A stretch of 64,000 nucleotides of DNA from Lachnospiraceae bacterium (lineage in GTDB: Bacteria; Bacillota; Clostridia; Lachnospirales; Lachnospiraceae), in NCBI GenBank assembly GCA_910575255.1, contig CAJTEM010000023.1, positions 29,684 through 93,683 on the forward strand, written 5' to 3'. Below are positions 49,988 through 58,857 of this stretch, in pieces (positions within the stretch are counted from its first letter, which is position 1; each line of letters begins with the position of its first letter). Both the position numbers and the translations under genes were made by a program. The notes beneath the pieces are model-generated. The model was not told where the DNA came from. It saw only the letters and a list, made by a program, of their open reading frames with translations, and ran no database searches.

Positions 49988-50062
49988 TCGACTGCACAGG
50001 TCAAAAAGTTTTAGCGTGACACCACTACGCCAGCGTCTTTTGACCTGCACACTCGAAAATAT
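49988..50062. repeat. Palindromic repeat B, copy 2 (core)
   Basis: CGACTGCACAGGTCAAAAAG pairs with CTTTTGACCTGCACACTCG around AGCGT ... CTACGC. It is related to the core of the 38252-38410 element: TGCACA.GTC, CAGCGT/CTACGC and TGCACACTCGAAAA occur in both. The whole 49904-50223 gap has no gene. It lies between convergent genes and may serve as a bidirectional terminator. Confidence 0.6.
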
Positions 50063-50223
50063 TTTGCGTGTCTGGTTCGGGTTCGGCTGGTTGCTGAATG
50101 GCGTACCAGACCAAAGTAGCCCGATTAGGGCGGATTTTGAATGTTTTGAGGACTGCAGGAGTACAAAGTGCGGAGCAATCCGGTATCAGAGGGGGCAAAA
50201 GACCTTTTGACCCCAACATCATA

Positions 50224-51291
50224 TCATGATTCTGCGTAAGAGGAGATCAGATTCATTACGGTAGAGACAGCATCTGTTAAAGCGCTGTGCTTCATGGCAG
50301 AGACATACTGTTCCCGATGTTCATAGGTATCTTCTATCGTTTGTAAAAGGCTTTCCTCTGTCATCTGCTCTTCCTCGAGTACTTTGGAAAAGCCCTGATT
50401 TTCAAAAGAACGGGCATTGAGGATCTGATCGCCGCGGCTTGCCGCAGCAGATAGCGGAATCAATATATTGGGCTTACGCAGAGCCAGCAGTTCACAGATA
50501 GAGTTTGCTCCGGCCCGGGACACGACCAGATCAGAAGCAGCAAACAGATGGCGCAGAGGAGCATCCACATATTCATATTGGACATATCCGCTATGGCCAA
50601 TCAGGCTTTCGTCCAGATTGCCTTTGCCGCAGATATGTATGACCTGAAAGCTTTTCAGCAGCCGGGGCAGGATTTTACGGATCTGATTGTTAATGGCAAC
50701 CGCACCAAGACTACCTCCGATTACCAAGAGGATCGGACGGCTTGCTGACAGACCCGAATAATTCAGGCCGGTGAGACGATCGCCTTCGAGCAGCTCCTTC
50801 CGGATCGGGGAGCCGGTCAGGACGGCTTTTTCCTTGGGAAGATAATTTAGGGTTTCCGGAAAATTGCAGCAGACCCTGACAGCAGAGGGGATGCATATCT
50901 TGTTGGCAAGACCAGGTGTCATGTCAGATTCATGAATAATTGTAGGGATCTTGTAATGTCTGGCTGCCAGCACCACTGGAACGGCAACGAACCCTCCTTT
51001 GGAAAAGACTACGTCTGGGCGATATTTCCGGATCAAACGCATGGCTTCGGCACAGCCCTTGAGGACGCGAAAAGGATCTGAGAAATTCTTCAGATCAAAA
51101 TAGCGCCGCAGCTTGCCGGAGGAAATACCATCATAGGGAATGCCGGCTCCTTCGATCAGCTTGCGCTCGATTCCGTTGTAAGAACCGATGTAATGGATCT
51201 CGTAGCCACGTTCCTTAAGGGAAGGGAGAAGCGCTAGATTAGGGGTGACGTGTCCGGCAGTTCCGCCACCGGTCAGCACGATCTTTTTCAT
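50224..51291 (-). CDS. murG: UDP-N-acetylglucosamine transferase (lipid II synthesis)
   Basis: A 355-residue GT-B glycosyltransferase that adds GlcNAc to lipid I at the membrane face. LTGGGTAGHVTPNLAL is the N-terminal G-loop, FSKGGFVAVPVVLAA and GGSLGAVAINN are G-loops of the family, and VVSRAGANSICELLAL binds UDP-GlcNAc. Length is normal. It stands outside the usual division and cell wall cluster, as often in clostridia that carry a lone murG. Confidence 0.96.
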   Translation of the reverse strand: MKKIVLTGGGTAGHVTPNLALLPSLKERGYEIHYIGSYNGIERKLIEGAGIPYDGISSGKLRRYFDLKNFSDPFRVLKGCAEAMRLIRKYRPDVVFSKGGFVAVPVVLAARHYKIPTIIHESDMTPGLANKICIPSAVRVCCNFPETLNYLPKEKAVLTGSPIRKELLEGDRLTGLNYSGLSASRPILLVIGGSLGAVAINNQIRKILPRLLKSFQVIHICGKGNLDESLIGHSGYVQYEYVDAPLRHLFAASDLVVSRAGANSICELLALRKPNILIPLSAAASRGDQILNARSFENQGFSKVLEEEQMTEESLLQTIEDTYEHREQYVSAMKHSALTDAVSTVMNLISSYAES

Positions 51292-51434
51292 AGAAAAGCC
51301 TCCGTTTGGGGTTGAATTTTGGAATCTATATTATATAGTAACCATATCAAAGGAAAAGTCAAGAGGTTGTTTTATTGCTTTGGTTACTGTTCACAGGCAA
51401 TGTCAGTAAGATAAGTTGTTCCAAAAGGTACGCT

Positions 51435-51670
51435 AGGGAAACGGGGAGAGCAGCCATCGGAAAGGGTCTGCTGTTTTTTCCGGTTTCGAGATCAAGAATT
51501 CCTAAAATTTCTGATTTTTGCTAAAAACGAAACGAAAATTCACAAACTCGCTGCGCTCAGACAGTGTGAATTTTCGTTTCAACGCAAAACACAGAAATTC
51601 AAGGACTTCTAAATCTCTGCAAAGTCAAAATCCGCAGACCCTTTCCGATGGCTGTTCTCCCCGTTTCCCT
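51435..51670. repeat. Large palindromic repeat C, left copy
   Basis: A ~236-base imperfect palindrome. Outer arms AGGGAAACGGGGAG and CTCCCCGTTTCCCT extend through ATCGGAAAGGGTCTGC/GCAGACCCTTTCCGAT. The centre is GAAACGAAAATTCACA/TGTGAATTTTCGTTTC. A near-identical element lies in inverse orientation at 55108-55341. It holds the spurious antisense frame at 51.6-51.9 kb. With its flanks it fills the gap 51292-51793. Confidence 0.85.
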
Positions 51671-51793
51671 GGCTGTGTTTCGCGATCCCTTAACTAACTG
51701 ACATTGATCTGTGAACTGTAACGACACGGACTCAGGGAAATCCTTTTGAAGGCATGCCTGTATCGGATTTTGCGGCTTTTTGACACTGGTATT

Positions 51794-51919
51794 ATGATAC
51801 CCGAATGGCATCCTTTTATGCTGGAAAGAAGTTTTGAGATAGTACCAGAAGAGTTCCTGTTTGTTAATCAGGTGACAAAGAGTGATACAATCCACGAAAG
51901 AGAAGAGAAGCTATTGTGA
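51794..51919 (+). CDS. Small ORF coupled to the DUF4367-like gene
   Basis: A 41-residue frame, MIPEWHPFMLERSFEIVPEEF, then NQVTKSDTIHEREEKLL. Its TGA overlaps the GTG start of the next gene, an arrangement typical of translational coupling. It has protein-like composition but no clear ribosome site. It could be the 3' remnant of a gene cut by the nearby palindrome. Confidence 0.4.
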   Translation: MIPEWHPFMLERSFEIVPEEFLFVNQVTKSDTIHEREEKLL

Positions 51920-52764
51920 AGAAAACGCAGAATGATAAACTGAGGCAAATTGAAAACGACTATCGCGAACTGGTAGGCATGGACGAGGCCAGCTTGCTGC
52001 AGGAAATGGAAGAAGCAGAAAGGGAGTGGGAGGAAGAGCAGAAAACGCATCCGGAAGAAAGCAAAAGACAAAGCCAGGAAGCAGACCGTGATTTCGAGAT
52101 CCTGATGGCCCGTATAAAAGCAGAGGAAAAACGGCCGGTAAGTATAAGAGAATATAACCACCGGATAAAATGGGAAAACCGGGATGTGACCGGCAAACGG
52201 AAAAACTTAAAAAAGGCTGCAGTAGTGGCCGCAGTACTTGGAGCGCTGATGATAGGAGGTGGGATTAGCTCGGTGGCCCGAAATGGGTATAAGTATATGG
52301 TGTATCCGGGGCAGAAAAGTGAGAATATTGGGGTTCGATCTAATACAAATATAAAATTTGCATCGGATGAATTAGATAATGCCTATGATCAAGTAGTGGA
52401 AAAATTAGGAATACCGGCATTAGTGTTGTATTATATGCCAGATGATATGACGTTTCAAGGGATAAAAGAGACAAAAAACTATGTGATTATACAATTCGAT
52501 TACAAAGGCAATTATTTTTATTTGAAACAAGAAAAATTATTGAAAGAGGATTCCGTGGGGCTGGTTGTCTCTGATAGAAATCAATATCAGAACGTGTGGA
52601 ATGATTGGCTTAATAGGGATTTGCAATTACAAGAGAATAAATTAGAAAATGGAATTATAGAGTATAGTGTGGCGATAGAAGGAAAGGAGGCTTATTATTA
52701 TATTTGTGGGATTATGGAAAAAGAAGAGTTTTCCAAAATAGTAGAAAATCTAATGTATTATTGA
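51916..52764 (+). CDS. Membrane protein with DUF4367-like C-terminal domain (possible anti-sigma factor)
   Basis: A 282-residue protein. Residues 1-95 are a charged helical cytoplasmic part, residues about 96-118 form a membrane helix (AAVVAAVLGALMIGGGISSV), and the C-terminal ~150 residues outside resemble DUF4367 (LVLYYMPDDMTF ... EAYYYICGIMEKEEFSKIVENLMYY). This layout is common in ECF anti-sigma factors; the sigma gene at 49.3 kb could be the partner. It starts with GTG. Base composition is more AT-rich from 52.3 kb on than in neighbours. Confidence 0.6.
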   Translation: MKKTQNDKLRQIENDYRELVGMDEASLLQEMEEAEREWEEEQKTHPEESKRQSQEADRDFEILMARIKAEEKRPVSIREYNHRIKWENRDVTGKRKNLKKAAVVAAVLGALMIGGGISSVARNGYKYMVYPGQKSENIGVRSNTNIKFASDELDNAYDQVVEKLGIPALVLYYMPDDMTFQGIKETKNYVIIQFDYKGNYFYLKQEKLLKEDSVGLVVSDRNQYQNVWNDWLNRDLQLQENKLENGIIEYSVAIEGKEAYYYICGIMEKEEFSKIVENLMYY

Positions 52765-52786
52765 GTTGATATTAGGAGGATAAACG

Positions 52787-53287
52787 ATGAACATTATGTT
52801 AAAAAGATGTCTGATAATATGTGCAACAATGGTAATGATGTTTTCTTCAGTATTAACAGCATATGCGCAATCAAACAATTTGGCTAGAGAAATGAGTGTA
52901 AAAGAATATAAAAGTGAAGGCTTTGTTGGGGTAAAGGCATCACCAAGAGGACAATTAATTTCTACAATTACGCTGCAACTATCAAACGAGGGTTATCGAA
53001 CTTTAGGAATTTATTCAGAGATACTATGCCATCAAGACATGAAAAGCATAAAAATGTCAATCACTTTACAGAGATTGGTTGATGGACAATGGAAGAGATA
53101 TAACTCTAAAACCTTTGAATGGTCAAGTGATGATTACGATAACTTGTCAATTGCAACGGCATCTTATAATGTTGGATTGCTGCCAGCTGGAGATTATCGC
53201 CTTTCTACTGCTTATGTTGTATATAGTTTGGATGGAAGTTTACATGAGTCGAAAACAGTAACTTCACCAACCAAAACAGTAAACTAA
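52787..53287 (+). CDS. Secreted protein, DUF6147-like
   Basis: A 166-residue protein with a signal peptide (MLKRCLIICATMVMMFSSVLTAYA, cleavage near AYA-QS) and a beta-rich mature part containing TLQRLVDGQWKRYNSKTFEW and GLLPAGDYRLSTAYVVYS. It resembles the DUF6147 type of small secreted Lachnospiraceae proteins. TTAGGAGG precedes the ATG. It follows the putative anti-sigma gene by 22 bases and is probably cotranscribed; it could be a target of the sigma system. AT-rich. Confidence 0.55.
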   Translation: MNIMLKRCLIICATMVMMFSSVLTAYAQSNNLAREMSVKEYKSEGFVGVKASPRGQLISTITLQLSNEGYRTLGIYSEILCHQDMKSIKMSITLQRLVDGQWKRYNSKTFEWSSDDYDNLSIATASYNVGLLPAGDYRLSTAYVVYSLDGSLHESKTVTSPTKTVN

Positions 53288-53563
53288 TTTATAAAGAAAT
53301 ATATAAGCGAAGTTTGTAAAATATTATTTTCATGCTTTAGGGGTTGGAGTGTGTTGAAAATTCATTTCAAGTGGTTACGGGTTCATCTTTATGGCAAAAT
53401 TGCGATGAACAGCTTGCTGAAAGAGGGCAGTTAAAAACAAACTCCAGCAACAAAATAGTATTTAACAAATGTTTCCATATCCACTTACCACTATATATTC
53501 TATAATTTTTACGAAATATAATTGAACCTTAATCCCAATAATTGAACCAAAAGGATAAAGGTT

Positions 53564-53608
53564 AAGGCCTGTGTGCTGGTTAGCAATTACCAGCCGCAGG
53601 CCTTTTCA
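53564..53608 (+). terminator. Terminator downstream of the secreted protein gene
   Basis: AAGGCCTG(TGT)GCTGGT pairs with ACCAGC(CG)CAGGCCTT, followed by TTTC. The rest of the 53288-53728 gap is AT-rich with no convincing gene. Confidence 0.6.
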
Positions 53609-53750
53609 ACTATAATATATGGTCCGGACAGGATGTAAGGTTTATTCTTAATACAACATAATTCGATAAAATTCATCATTAAAATCACCATTATTTACCA
53701 CAGGATAAGAATGGACCTATGTCAATACTTTGGACAAAAAAGTCAAAAGA

Positions 53751-54660
53751 TTATGCTGCTTTTTTAAGTTCCTCATCCTCCTTTAGTTGTGGTGTCAAAT
53801 AACCAATAGAGCTATGTATCCGCTTACGGTTATACCAGCCTTCTATGTATTCAATGATTGCTCTGCGGGCCTCCTTTGAATTCTGATAAGTATGAAGATA
53901 TATTTCTTCCTTTTTCAGTACAGAATGGAAGGATTCCATGCAGGCATTATCGTATGGATTTCCCTTACGGCTAAAGGAATGCAGGATTTCTTTCCTGGCC
54001 AGGCAGTCTTCAAATGCCTGGCTCGTATACTGGCTTCCAAGGTTGCTGTGCAAAAAGATCCCTTTTGTATCCCTGACGTTCAGGCACGCATTCTCTACCG
54101 CTTTCACTGCCAGTTCCGCTGTCATAGATGTGTCATGGGCATAGCCGATGATTTTACGGCTGCACAAATCCATGACAGATGCCAGATAAGTCAATCCTTC
54201 TTTCTGCACATGGATGCAGGTAATATCTGTGCACCATTTTGGTTGATGGTTTCCGTTTCAAAATCACGTTTCAAGATATTCACTTTATCATCTGGAATAC
54301 TGCCGTGATTGGCATGGTGGTTGTACTTCTTTACTACCACAGAGTGCAGCCCCTGCTCTGCCATATGCCTCTGGACCCGTTTGATGCTGCAGGGTGTCCC
54401 GGCGTCATTGAGTACACGGCATAGTTTGACAGCCCCATATCTGCGTTTGGAATCCTCAAAGGCCGGTTTCACTTTCCTGCCGAATTCCTCATACGCCATC
54501 CGCTTATTAGAAGGTACACAAACCAGAGCCCTGTAATAGGTACTCCTTGGGAATTTCAGGGCACTGCAAAGCTGGGATATAGAGTAGTTGGTTAAGTTAT
54601 TCTGGATAAATGCAACAATCCCGGCTATAGTTCTTTTGCGAATATGGCGGTCGCTTTTTT
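53751..54660 (-). pseudogene. IS3-family transposase OrfB (DDE integrase), frameshifted
   Basis: The helical N-terminal part (KRRYGAVKLCRVLNDAG) and the integrase core are in different frames, joined near 54230, where INQ should continue directly to KWCTDITCIHV. In the core the second catalytic residue is changed: LHSNLGSQYTS has Asn where the family has Asp. NACMESFHSVLKKEEIY retains the Glu. The transposase cannot be active. Confidence 0.85.
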
Positions 54661-54770
54661 AGTATTTCATTCTCGATCTTAAGGCGCTGGATTTCTTTCC
54701 GGAGAGCCTTATACTTCTTGAGGGTGACCGTTTCCTCCTCTAATAGCTTGATAGGGGAAAGCTGCTTTAC

Positions 54771-54902
54771 TCAGCCGCTAATCGTACTCCGATTTACGCC
54801 ATATTCACGTTCCAGTTGTGGATACGAGGTTCCTCCGGCATTATATAGATCCACGATCTGCTGTTTAAATTCCGGAGTGTAAGATTTTTGGTTTTTCGCC
54901 AT
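54771..54902 (-). pseudogene. IS3-family OrfA with premature stop
   Basis: MAKNQKSYTPEFKQQIVDLY and REYGVNRSTISG form the OrfA helix-turn-helix. The frame then meets TGA where the family reads Trp, and continues open beyond it (VKQLSPIKLLEEE, then a leucine zipper, KKYKALRKEIQRLKIENE). The original product would have ended near 54640. Confidence 0.8.
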
Positions 54903-55107
54903 GTGGAACATCTCCTTTGCTCTTTCATTTGATAGTATAGGTTGTTCAACTTTTCCTGTCCACATTTATATACTAACACCACTTTCCCATAACCCAATAC
55001 CCAGCAACCGGTCAGGCCCGTTATTTTCTTCCGTTCCCTTCCCCCAGTTGTGTCCCATCCGGTTACTTTTCACAGGCAATCTCAGTAAGGAATTGCGAAA
55101 CACAGCC

Positions 55108-55341
55108 AGGGAAACGGGGAGAGCAGCAATTGGAAATGGTCTGCGGATTTTGACTTTGCAGAGATTTAGAAGTCCTTAAATTTCTGAGTTTTGCGTGGAA
55201 ACGAAAATTCACACTGTCTGAGCGCAGCGAGTTTGTGAATTTTCGTTTCGTTTTTAGCAAAAATCAGGAATTTTAGGAATTCTTGATCTCGAAACCGGAA
55301 AAATCCGCAGACCATTTCCAATTGCTGCTCCCCGTTTCCCT
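55108..55341. repeat. Large palindromic repeat C, right copy (inverted)
   Basis: About 234 bases, a near match in inverse orientation to 51435-51670 including the central GAAACGAAAATTCACA stem. Similarity extends some 50-70 bases outside each palindrome (GGTTACT..TCACAGGCAAT and GTACCC/GGTACG parts), so the full pair is roughly 51360-51720 and 55060-55385. No gene. Confidence 0.85.
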
Positions 55342-55472
55342 GGCGTACCCTTTAGAACAGCTTAACTGTTTGACATTGTTTCACAGACTGACAGGTAGTA
55401 TCAGCTCTGAAACCCCGCCCCAGGAAAACCAACCGAACCTGCCATCAAAACACAAAATCCCCCAATTTTCCC

Positions 55473-55545
55473 TTGCCCCCATTTCCATCCTGTATTATAA
55501 TATCAAAATGGGTGGAGTCCATTTAAAACTCCATTTCCCCATTTT
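55473..55545 (+). promoter_or_regulatory. pfkA promoter with leader hairpin
   Basis: TTGCCC (55473-55478) and TATAAT (55496-55501), spacing 17. Immediately downstream AAAATGGG-TGGAGT and ACTCCA-CCCATTTT (55505-55545) form a strong hairpin at the very 5' end of the transcript, which may protect the mRNA. Confidence 0.6.
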
Positions 55546-55577
55546 AATCCCCCATATAAAGAAAGGAAGTGTCTTCC

Positions 55578-56654
55578 ATGAGAGTAGGAATGCTGACCAG
55601 CGGCGGCGATTGCCAGGCGCTGAATGCAACGATGCGCGGTGTAGCAAAGGCGCTTTACAAAATGTTTGATGATGTGGAGATCATCGGATTTGAAGACGGA
55701 TATAAAGGCCTGATCTACGCAGACTATCATATGTTGAAATCCTCTGATTTTTCTGGCATTCTGACAAAAGGAGGAACGATTCTGGGAACCTCCCGTCAGC
55801 CGTTTAAGCAGATGCGGATTCCGGACGAGTTCGGGCTGGATAAAGTGGAGGCAATGAAACATACCTATAAGAAGCTGCGCCTGGAGTGCCTGGTGGTGCT
55901 TGGTGGTAACGGCAGCCAGAAGACAGCGAATCTTCTGCGCGAAGAGGGGTTGAATATTGTATCCCTGCCCAAGACGATTGATAATGATCTGTGGGGAACG
56001 GATATGACCTTCGGATTTCAAAGTGCGGTGGATATTGCGACGACTGCAATTGACTGTATCCATACTACGGCAGCCTCTCATGGCAGGGTATTTATCGTAG
56101 AGGTGATGGGACATAAGGTTGGATGGCTGACCCTTCATGCAGGGATGGCCGGTGGAGCTGATATCATTCTTCTTCCGGAGATTCCCTATGATGTAGATGT
56201 GGTTGTCAATGCCATCAAGGAGCGGACCCGGCAGGGGAAACGTTTTTCTATCTTGGCAGTAGCAGAGGGCGCGATTTCCAAGGAAGATGCTGCCCTGAGC
56301 AAAAAGGAATTAAAGGAAAAGAAAAAGAATCAGGTTGTATATCCGTCGGTGGCTTACGAGATCGGAGCGATGATTACGGAACGTACCGGGCAGGAGGTAC
56401 GGGTTACCGTGCCCGGACATACTCAACGGGGCGGAGAGCCTTGTCCGTATGATCGGGTTCTTTCTACCAGACTGGGCGCACAGGCGGCAAAGCTGATTCG
56501 GGATAAGAAATACGGTTATATGGTGGCGGTAGATGGACATGAGATTACACAGGTGCCGCTACAGGAGGTGGCAGGCAGACTAAAGACGGTAGATCCGGAG
56601 AGTTCAATCATTAAAGAAGCTAAAATGATTGGCATCAGCTTTGGTGACGAGTGA
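55578..56654 (+). CDS. pfkA: 6-phosphofructokinase
   Basis: A 358-residue phosphofructokinase of glycolysis. LTSGGDCQALNA is the N-terminal phosphate loop. GGNGSQKTA (about residues 108-116) and PKTIDNDLWGTD (from about 131) are the donor and substrate motifs, then EVMGHKVGWLTL and VPGHTQRGGEP. Gly in GGNGS predicts ATP as donor, whereas Lys in PKTIDND is typical of PPi enzymes and of the G104/K124 ATP group seen in actinomycetes. The ATG at 55578 is chosen for AGGAAG upstream. Confidence 0.92.
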   Translation: MRVGMLTSGGDCQALNATMRGVAKALYKMFDDVEIIGFEDGYKGLIYADYHMLKSSDFSGILTKGGTILGTSRQPFKQMRIPDEFGLDKVEAMKHTYKKLRLECLVVLGGNGSQKTANLLREEGLNIVSLPKTIDNDLWGTDMTFGFQSAVDIATTAIDCIHTTAASHGRVFIVEVMGHKVGWLTLHAGMAGGADIILLPEIPYDVDVVVNAIKERTRQGKRFSILAVAEGAISKEDAALSKKELKEKKKNQVVYPSVAYEIGAMITERTGQEVRVTVPGHTQRGGEPCPYDRVLSTRLGAQAAKLIRDKKYGYMVAVDGHEITQVPLQEVAGRLKTVDPESSIIKEAKMIGISFGDE

Positions 56655-56689
56655 TTTTGCAGGATTAAGAGCAAGGAGGCAGGAATTCC

Positions 56690-58396
56690 ATGTCCTATAC
56701 TGCATTATACCGTAAATGGCGGCCGGCCTCATTTCGGGATGTAAAAGGTCAGGATCCGATTGTGCAGACCTTAAAGAATCAGATAGAATCCGGGCGCATC
56801 GGGCATGCTTATCTGTTTTGCGGGACCAGGGGAACAGGCAAGACCAGTATTGCCAAGATTTTTGCCCGGGCAGTGAATTGTGAATATCCGATATCTGGAA
56901 GTCCCTGCAATGAATGTGAGCTTTGCAGGGGAATTGCCGCCGGTAGTTCGATGAATGTGGTAGAGATTGATGCTGCCTCGAACAATGGTGTGGAGAATAT
57001 CCGGGAGATACGCGAACAGGTGCAATATCCGCCCACAGAAGGAAAGTATCGGGTGTATATTATTGATGAAGTGCATATGCTTTCTACGGGAGCGTTTAAT
57101 GCATTGTTGAAGACATTGGAGGAGCCGCCGTCTTATGTGATTTTTATTCTGGCGACTACAGAGGTGAATAAGATTCCCGTCACTGTGCTTTCCCGGTGTC
57201 AGCGGTATGATTTTAAGCGGATATCGATAGAGACTGTCGGTGCCCGCCTGAAGGAGCTGACCACGGCAGAAGAGATTCCGGCCGAGGAACGGGCGCTGAC
57301 CTATATTGCAAAAGCAGCGGACGGCTCCATGCGGGACGCCTTGAGCCTTCTGGATCAGTGTGTGGCATTTCATTACGGAACACTTTTGACCTATGATAAT
57401 GTGCTGGAGGTGCTGGGAGCGGTAGACTCCTCGGTGTTCAGCGGATTGCTCCGCGCCATTATTGCCGGTAAGACCACGGACTGCATCCGGAAGCTTGAAG
57501 AGCTGGTGATTCAGGGGCGGGAGCTGGGGCAGTTTGTTACGGATTTTATCTGGTATTTGAGGAATTTGCTGCTGTTAAAGACAGCGGATGACGCAGAGAA
57601 TATGCTGGATATGTCTGAGGATAATCTGCGGTTGCTGAGGGAGGAGTCGGATCAGATCCAAAGCGAGACGCTGATGCGGTATATCCGGGTATTCTCCGAG
57701 CTTTCCAGTCAGCTTCGCTATGCGGGACAGAAGCGGGTGCTGATTGAGATGGCTTTGATCCGTTTGACGAAACCTCAGATGGAGTGTAATCTGGATTCTG
57801 TCATGCAGAGGATTCAGGAGTTGGAAGCACGCATGGAGGAGGGTGCCATGTCGCTGCCGCCGGATATGCTACGTCAATTGGCGGCAAGGGGATTGCCTGC
57901 CGGGACTGCGGGAATATCGGAGGGAGATGAGAGTCTCGGTGGAGGAGAGGCTCTGATTGATTCGGCAGTCAGTTCTGCAGGAACCGCGGAGATATCTCCC
58001 CTGAGAGCCGGGGAGAGGCTGCCGGAGGCAGGTACATTTCCTCAATCTGTAGCAATACCGAAAGCCCAGCTGGAGGATTTGAATCTGATTCGCAAGGACT
58101 GGGGCAAGATTGTGCGCGAGCTGGGGAGAGCGATCCGTCCGGCATTCCGGGAGACCGTAGTGGAACCAAGCGGTGACAGTTGTCTGTGCATTGTTTTTTC
58201 CAGTGAGGAGAACTATGCCATTGGAAACCGCGCCACGGTTCTCGGAGAACTGGAGGCTTATGTGAAGGAACATTACGGGAAGGAAATCTATTTTAAGGTT
58301 CGCAAAAGGGATGTCAGAGAATCCATGAATACCATATATGTCAGTGACGAGGAGCTGAAAAATGCTGTTCACATGGAGATTACGATTGAGGATTGA
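56690..58396 (+). CDS. dnaX: DNA polymerase III gamma/tau subunit
   Basis: A 568-residue clamp-loader ATPase. FCGTRGTGKTSIAKI is Walker A, CNECELC with the earlier Cys forms the zinc module, IIDEVHMLS is Walker B and SRCQRYDFKRI is the sensor/SRC motif. The C-terminal ~200 residues are the tau-type extension with a variable Gly/Glu linker. AAGGAGG precedes the ATG. It starts the conserved dnaX-ybaB-recR replication and repair operon. Confidence 0.97.
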   Translation: MSYTALYRKWRPASFRDVKGQDPIVQTLKNQIESGRIGHAYLFCGTRGTGKTSIAKIFARAVNCEYPISGSPCNECELCRGIAAGSSMNVVEIDAASNNGVENIREIREQVQYPPTEGKYRVYIIDEVHMLSTGAFNALLKTLEEPPSYVIFILATTEVNKIPVTVLSRCQRYDFKRISIETVGARLKELTTAEEIPAEERALTYIAKAADGSMRDALSLLDQCVAFHYGTLLTYDNVLEVLGAVDSSVFSGLLRAIIAGKTTDCIRKLEELVIQGRELGQFVTDFIWYLRNLLLLKTADDAENMLDMSEDNLRLLREESDQIQSETLMRYIRVFSELSSQLRYAGQKRVLIEMALIRLTKPQMECNLDSVMQRIQELEARMEEGAMSLPPDMLRQLAARGLPAGTAGISEGDESLGGGEALIDSAVSSAGTAEISPLRAGERLPEAGTFPQSVAIPKAQLEDLNLIRKDWGKIVRELGRAIRPAFRETVVEPSGDSCLCIVFSSEENYAIGNRATVLGELEAYVKEHYGKEIYFKVRKRDVRESMNTIYVSDEELKNAVHMEITIED

Positions 58397-58502
58397 CGGC
58401 CTTCTGCATACAGGAAAGAGGAGGAAGGCAAATGCCTTCCGACGACATGCTGCCGAACGAATGTGAGGGAGCGCTACATTATGATACCAGGAGGGATGCG
58501 TT

Positions 58503-58856
58503 ATGGCGAAGAGAGGCGGATTTCCGGGCGGAATGCCGGGAAATATGAGTAATTTGATGAAGCAGGCACAGAGAATGCAGAGACAGATGGAGGAGACCAG
58601 GCAAGAGCTGGATGAAAAAGAATATACGGCATCTGCCGGTGGCGGTGCAGTCTCGGTGACTGTGTCCGGCAAAAAAGAGTTGGTTTCTGTAAAACTTTCC
58701 GAGGAGGTAGTGGATCCGGACGATATTGAGATGCTGCAAGATTTAGTGGTTGCGGCAGTCAATGAAGCATTGCGGGCTGCGGAGGAGGATTCGGTGGCAG
58801 CAATGTCAAAGCTTAGCGGCGGACTCGGAGGTATGGGCGGAGGATTCCCGTTCTGA
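58503..58856 (+). CDS. YbaB/EbfC family nucleoid-associated protein
   Basis: A 117-residue DNA-binding protein. [27 protein letters not shown] and [36 protein letters not shown] are the family pattern; the C-terminus is Gly-rich ([12 protein letters not shown]). CAGGAGGG precedes the ATG. It sits between dnaX and recR, as in most bacteria. A short GGAAGGCA/TGCCTTCC hairpin lies in the 106-base gap before it. Confidence 0.93.
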   Translation: MAKRGGFPGGMPGNMSNLMKQAQRMQRQMEETRQELDEKEYTASAGGGAVSVTVSGKKELVSVKLSEEVVDPDDIEMLQDLVVAAVNEALRAAEEDSVAAMSKLSGGLGGMGGGFPF

Positions 58857-58857
58857 T

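Larger units (their letters stand above)
53729..54964 (-). mobile_element. Defective IS3-family (IS150-like) insertion sequence
   Basis: About 1.24 kb with imperfect terminal inverted repeats: TTTGGACAAAAAAGT at 53729 and, on the other strand, TGTGGACAGGAAAAGT at 54964. It carries orfA and orfB on the minus strand, both broken. It lies between the two inverted copies of repeat C, which are outside the IS. Confidence 0.8.

Noticed and set aside
51599..51895. Minus-strand 98-codon frame, and the similar 54901-55179 plus-strand frame
   Set aside because: Both end in the same peptide because they read across the inverted repeat C copies; no ribosome site and no independent coding signal.
53288..53728. 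Coding gene between the secreted protein and the IS
   Set aside because: No frame of useful length with a ribosome site; only an AT-rich stretch with one terminator hairpin.
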